This document shows positions 61,908-64,000 of a stretch of DNA of 64,000 nucleotides, piece after piece. Within the stretch, counting starts at the first letter, position 1, and each line of letters begins with the position of its first letter. The position numbers were made by a program, and so were the translations under genes. Origin of the DNA: Buchnera aphidicola (Sitobion avenae) (GTDB taxonomy: Bacteria; Pseudomonadota; Gammaproteobacteria; Enterobacterales; Enterobacteriaceae); assembly GCF_005082585.1 (NCBI RefSeq), contig NZ_CP034855.1, positions 248,001 to 312,000 on the forward strand. The letters are read 5' to 3'. The notes beneath the pieces are model-generated. The model was given only the letters and a program-made list of their open reading frames with translations. It searched no databases and had not been told where the DNA came from.

Positions 61908-62705
61908 TTATATCAAATAGCACTCGCGTATTTTTTCAGTAATCAATCTAATAAATTTTGGACTACTAGTTATATTTCCAGAATGGCAATTATTATGTTC
62001 ATGTCCTCCGTTAAAATTACTAATTAAGCAACCAGCTTCTCGTACTTGTAATTTTCCTGCTATAAAATTATTAGGTTCTAAATTAAAATCAAATAAGCAA
62101 TCTATTTTTCCAGCTGCAACATAAGCAGAATCAAGTACCGTAGAACCAGTACATCTAAAAGAAATTCCATATTGAATTAATTTTTTATATATTTCAAAAT
62201 AGGATAATGTTTCGTTATAAATTTTGTCAGGTAGATTAACAGCTACTGTAGTATATTTTAGAGTATTAATTTTACTACATCTAGTTCGGTATCCATTTAA
62301 TTGTGAACCTTGTCCCTTTACAGCTGTAAATAAATCATTTTTTATAGGATCGTATATTACGGAAATTTCAGTTCTATTTTTTACAACAACAGCAATAGAA
62401 ATACAAAAATATGGAAAATTTTTAATAAAATTATTTTTTCCGTCTAATTCATTAATAATCCACATAGTATTTTTTTCATTTTGTGTAAAAAAAACGTCTT
62501 CATTTTTTTTTAAAATAATATGATGAGGATAAGATTTATGAATAATTGAACTAATTGTTCTATTTGCTTTATACATTATGTTTTTTATGAACATTTTATT
62601 TTTTTCTACATCTTCTTTAATGAATTTATGTGTATCATAATTTTGAGTTATGATATTTCCTCCTCTCCTTACTGCACGAATAGCAATATTTAACATTGGA
62701 TGCAT
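61908..62705 (-). CDS. suhB: SuhB, IMPase-fold protein with degraded active site
   Basis: Related to inositol monophosphatase; E. coli SuhB is also a Nus factor supporting rRNA antitermination and ribosome assembly. The 265-residue protein (E. coli 267) keeps the fold: MHPMLNIAIRAVRRGGNII, NNFIKNFPYFCISIAVVV, GRGSQLNGYR-like GQGSQLNGYR and DSAYVAAGKID. Metal ligands are mostly gone. The EES glutamate (E67) is Lys67; DPLDGT reads NELDGK, keeping only Asp88; the WDFAAG aspartate reads NNFIAG. The mobile-loop Asp region (NVD) reads NIM. It is probably enzymatically dead and kept for its transcription role. Confidence 0.9.
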   Translation of the reverse strand: MHPMLNIAIRAVRRGGNIITQNYDTHKFIKEDVEKNKMFIKNIMYKANRTISSIIHKSYPHHIILKKNEDVFFTQNEKNTMWIINELDGKNNFIKNFPYFCISIAVVVKNRTEISVIYDPIKNDLFTAVKGQGSQLNGYRTRCSKINTLKYTTVAVNLPDKIYNETLSYFEIYKKLIQYGISFRCTGSTVLDSAYVAAGKIDCLFDFNLEPNNFIAGKLQVREAGCLISNFNGGHEHNNCHSGNITSSPKFIRLITEKIRECYLI

Positions 62706-62936
62706 TGAAATCTCCTAAATTTTAAATTTTATTAGAATAATACCATGATTTAAATATCTTTAACATTTATTATAAGAAATATAATATGTTGTAGTACATG
62801 AAAATAAAATGAAAACTAATGAATTTATTATTTTAATATATTATTATTAAAAAATATATTTTACTATTTTTCTTCTTCTTAGGTGAATTTTTAAAAATGA
62901 GAAAAAATTTTTTATTAATTCTTTTTAGGTTTTTAA

Positions 62937-64000
62937 ATGAAAAAAAATATTAATATATTTAATATTTCAACATCTAAAATTAATTTATTAGACTTAAATC
63001 GTCAAGATCTAAGATGTTTTCTTATTTCTTTAGGAGCTAAAAGTTTTTGTGCAGAGCAAATTATGTATTGGATTTATCATGATTACTGTAATGATTTTAA
63101 AAAAATGTTTAATATTAGTATTAAAATAAGAAATCAATTATATGAAAAATCTTATATATTTGCAGCAAAATTTATAGAAGAAAGAGTATCTTGTGATGGT
63201 ACAATAAAGTGGATTACTTCGATTAATAATCAAAAAATTGAAACAGTTTATATACCAGAAAAAAAACGTTCTACTCTTTGTATTTCTTCACAAATAGGAT
63301 GTCCGTTACAATGTCATTTTTGTGCTACCGGAAAAGAAGGTTTTCAACGTAATTTAAAAGTTTCTGAAATTATTGCTCAAATTTGGCAAGCAAATAAAAT
63401 GTTAAAAGAAAAAAACATTACAAAAAATATTACTAATATCGTTTTTATGGGTATGGGTGAACCTTTATTGAATTTGAAAAATGTTGTGTCTGCATTAAAA
63501 ATAATTTTAGATGAATATGGTTTTGGCTTATCAAAACGTCGTGTTACTTTATCTACTTCAGGTATAGTTCCAGCATTAGATAAGTTGAATAGTATGATTG
63601 ATGTTTCTTTAGCAATTTCTTTACATGCTCCAAATAATTATATTCGAAACATGATTATGCCTATTAATAGAAAATATAATATTGACTCTGTTTTAAAGTC
63701 TGCATTTAAATACTTTAAAAGTTCAAATGCCAACCGAGGTGGAGTGACAATAGAATATGTTATGCTAGATGGAATTAATGATTCAAATAAAAATGCTCAA
63801 GAATTAGCTTTTTTATTAAGGAAAATACCTAGTAAAATTAATTTAATTCCTTGGAATTCTTTTGTCGGTTCATCTTTTTTATGCAGCGATATTAATCGTA
63901 TTAATATTTTTGCAAACATTTTAAGAAAAAAAGGATTTACTGCAATGATTCGAAAGAATAGAGGACAAGATATTCATGCAGCATGTGGACAATTAACTAG
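62937..64000 (+). CDS. rlmN: dual 23S rRNA/tRNA adenine-2 methyltransferase RlmN, 3-prime end beyond window
   Basis: Radical SAM enzyme methylating C2 of A2503 in 23S rRNA and A37 in tRNA. The ATG at 62937 follows TTTTTAGG. SKINLLDLNRQDLR matches the E. coli start region. The cluster cysteines are in CPLQCHFCATG, and GMGEPLLNL, STSGIVPALDKL and SLHAPNN follow. The frame is open to the window edge at DIHAACGQLT, about 20-30 codons before the expected stop, so the gene is incomplete only because of the window. Confidence 0.95.
   Translation, partial: MKKNINIFNISTSKINLLDLNRQDLRCFLISLGAKSFCAEQIMYWIYHDYCNDFKKMFNISIKIRNQLYEKSYIFAAKFIEERVSCDGTIKWITSINNQKIETVYIPEKKRSTLCISSQIGCPLQCHFCATGKEGFQRNLKVSEIIAQIWQANKMLKEKNITKNITNIVFMGMGEPLLNLKNVVSALKIILDEYGFGLSKRRVTLSTSGIVPALDKLNSMIDVSLAISLHAPNNYIRNMIMPINRKYNIDSVLKSAFKYFKSSNANRGGVTIEYVMLDGINDSNKNAQELAFLLRKIPSKINLIPWNSFVGSSFLCSDINRINIFANILRKKGFTAMIRKNRGQDIHAACGQLT

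Overview
The window is a strongly AT-rich, gene-dense stretch of a reduced gammaproteobacterial chromosome. Protein sequences, gene content and gene order point to Buchnera aphidicola, the primary endosymbiont of aphids. Nearly every gene is a recognisable Escherichia coli orthologue of nearly the same length, but many E. coli neighbours are missing. No phage, insertion sequence, CRISPR array or foreign island was seen. The tryptophan genes trpDCBA stand without trpEG, which Buchnera usually carries on a plasmid. The 16S rRNA gene is separated from 23S and 5S.

Layout. 1-829: decayed apbE (minus). 1014-4186: degP with a strong terminator, then dapD and map on the other strand. 4438-9585: rpsB-tsf-pyrH-frr-dxr-uppS. 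9749-16105: bamA-fabZ-dnaE, what is left of the E. coli bamA-skp-lpxD-fabZ-lpxA-lpxB-rnhB-dnaE cluster. 16602-23738: proS, flhB-flhA and argS. 23971-25901: promoter, antitermination leader, 16S rRNA, tRNA-Ile and tRNA-Ala. 25893-31375: gloB, rnhA (frameshifted at a poly-A tract), dnaQ, tRNA-Asp, gmhA, gpt, grpE, a decayed rnfH, smpB and tadA. 31395-36308: the minus-strand lepA-lepB-rnc-era-acpS group. 36501-47386: mnmA-hflD-purB, mltE, fabI, rnb, ychE, lipB-lipA, pyrF and ribA. 47490-56137, minus strand: decayed hns, cls, yciA-yciB-yciC and trpDCBA. 56371-64000: an EamA transporter, rluB, sohB, topA, suhB (minus) and the start of rlmN.

The genes cover translation (rpsB, tsf, frr, smpB, lepA, proS, argS, tadA, mnmA), replication (dnaE, dnaQ, topA, rnhA), envelope assembly without lipid A (bamA, degP, uppS, cls, mltE, lepB), fatty acid and lipoate synthesis (fabZ, fabI, acpS, lipB, lipA), and nutrient supply to the host (dapD for lysine, trpDCBA for tryptophan, ribA for riboflavin). 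flhA and flhB belong to the flagellar export gate that Buchnera retains.

No new multi-gene system was found. The most informative signals are of decay and repurposing: four remnants legible by translation (apbE, rnfH, hns and the tau-binding tail of dnaE), an rnhA gene that needs polymerase slippage to be read, and a suhB that has lost most inositol-phosphatase metal ligands while the boxA leader it could serve as an antitermination factor is still present.
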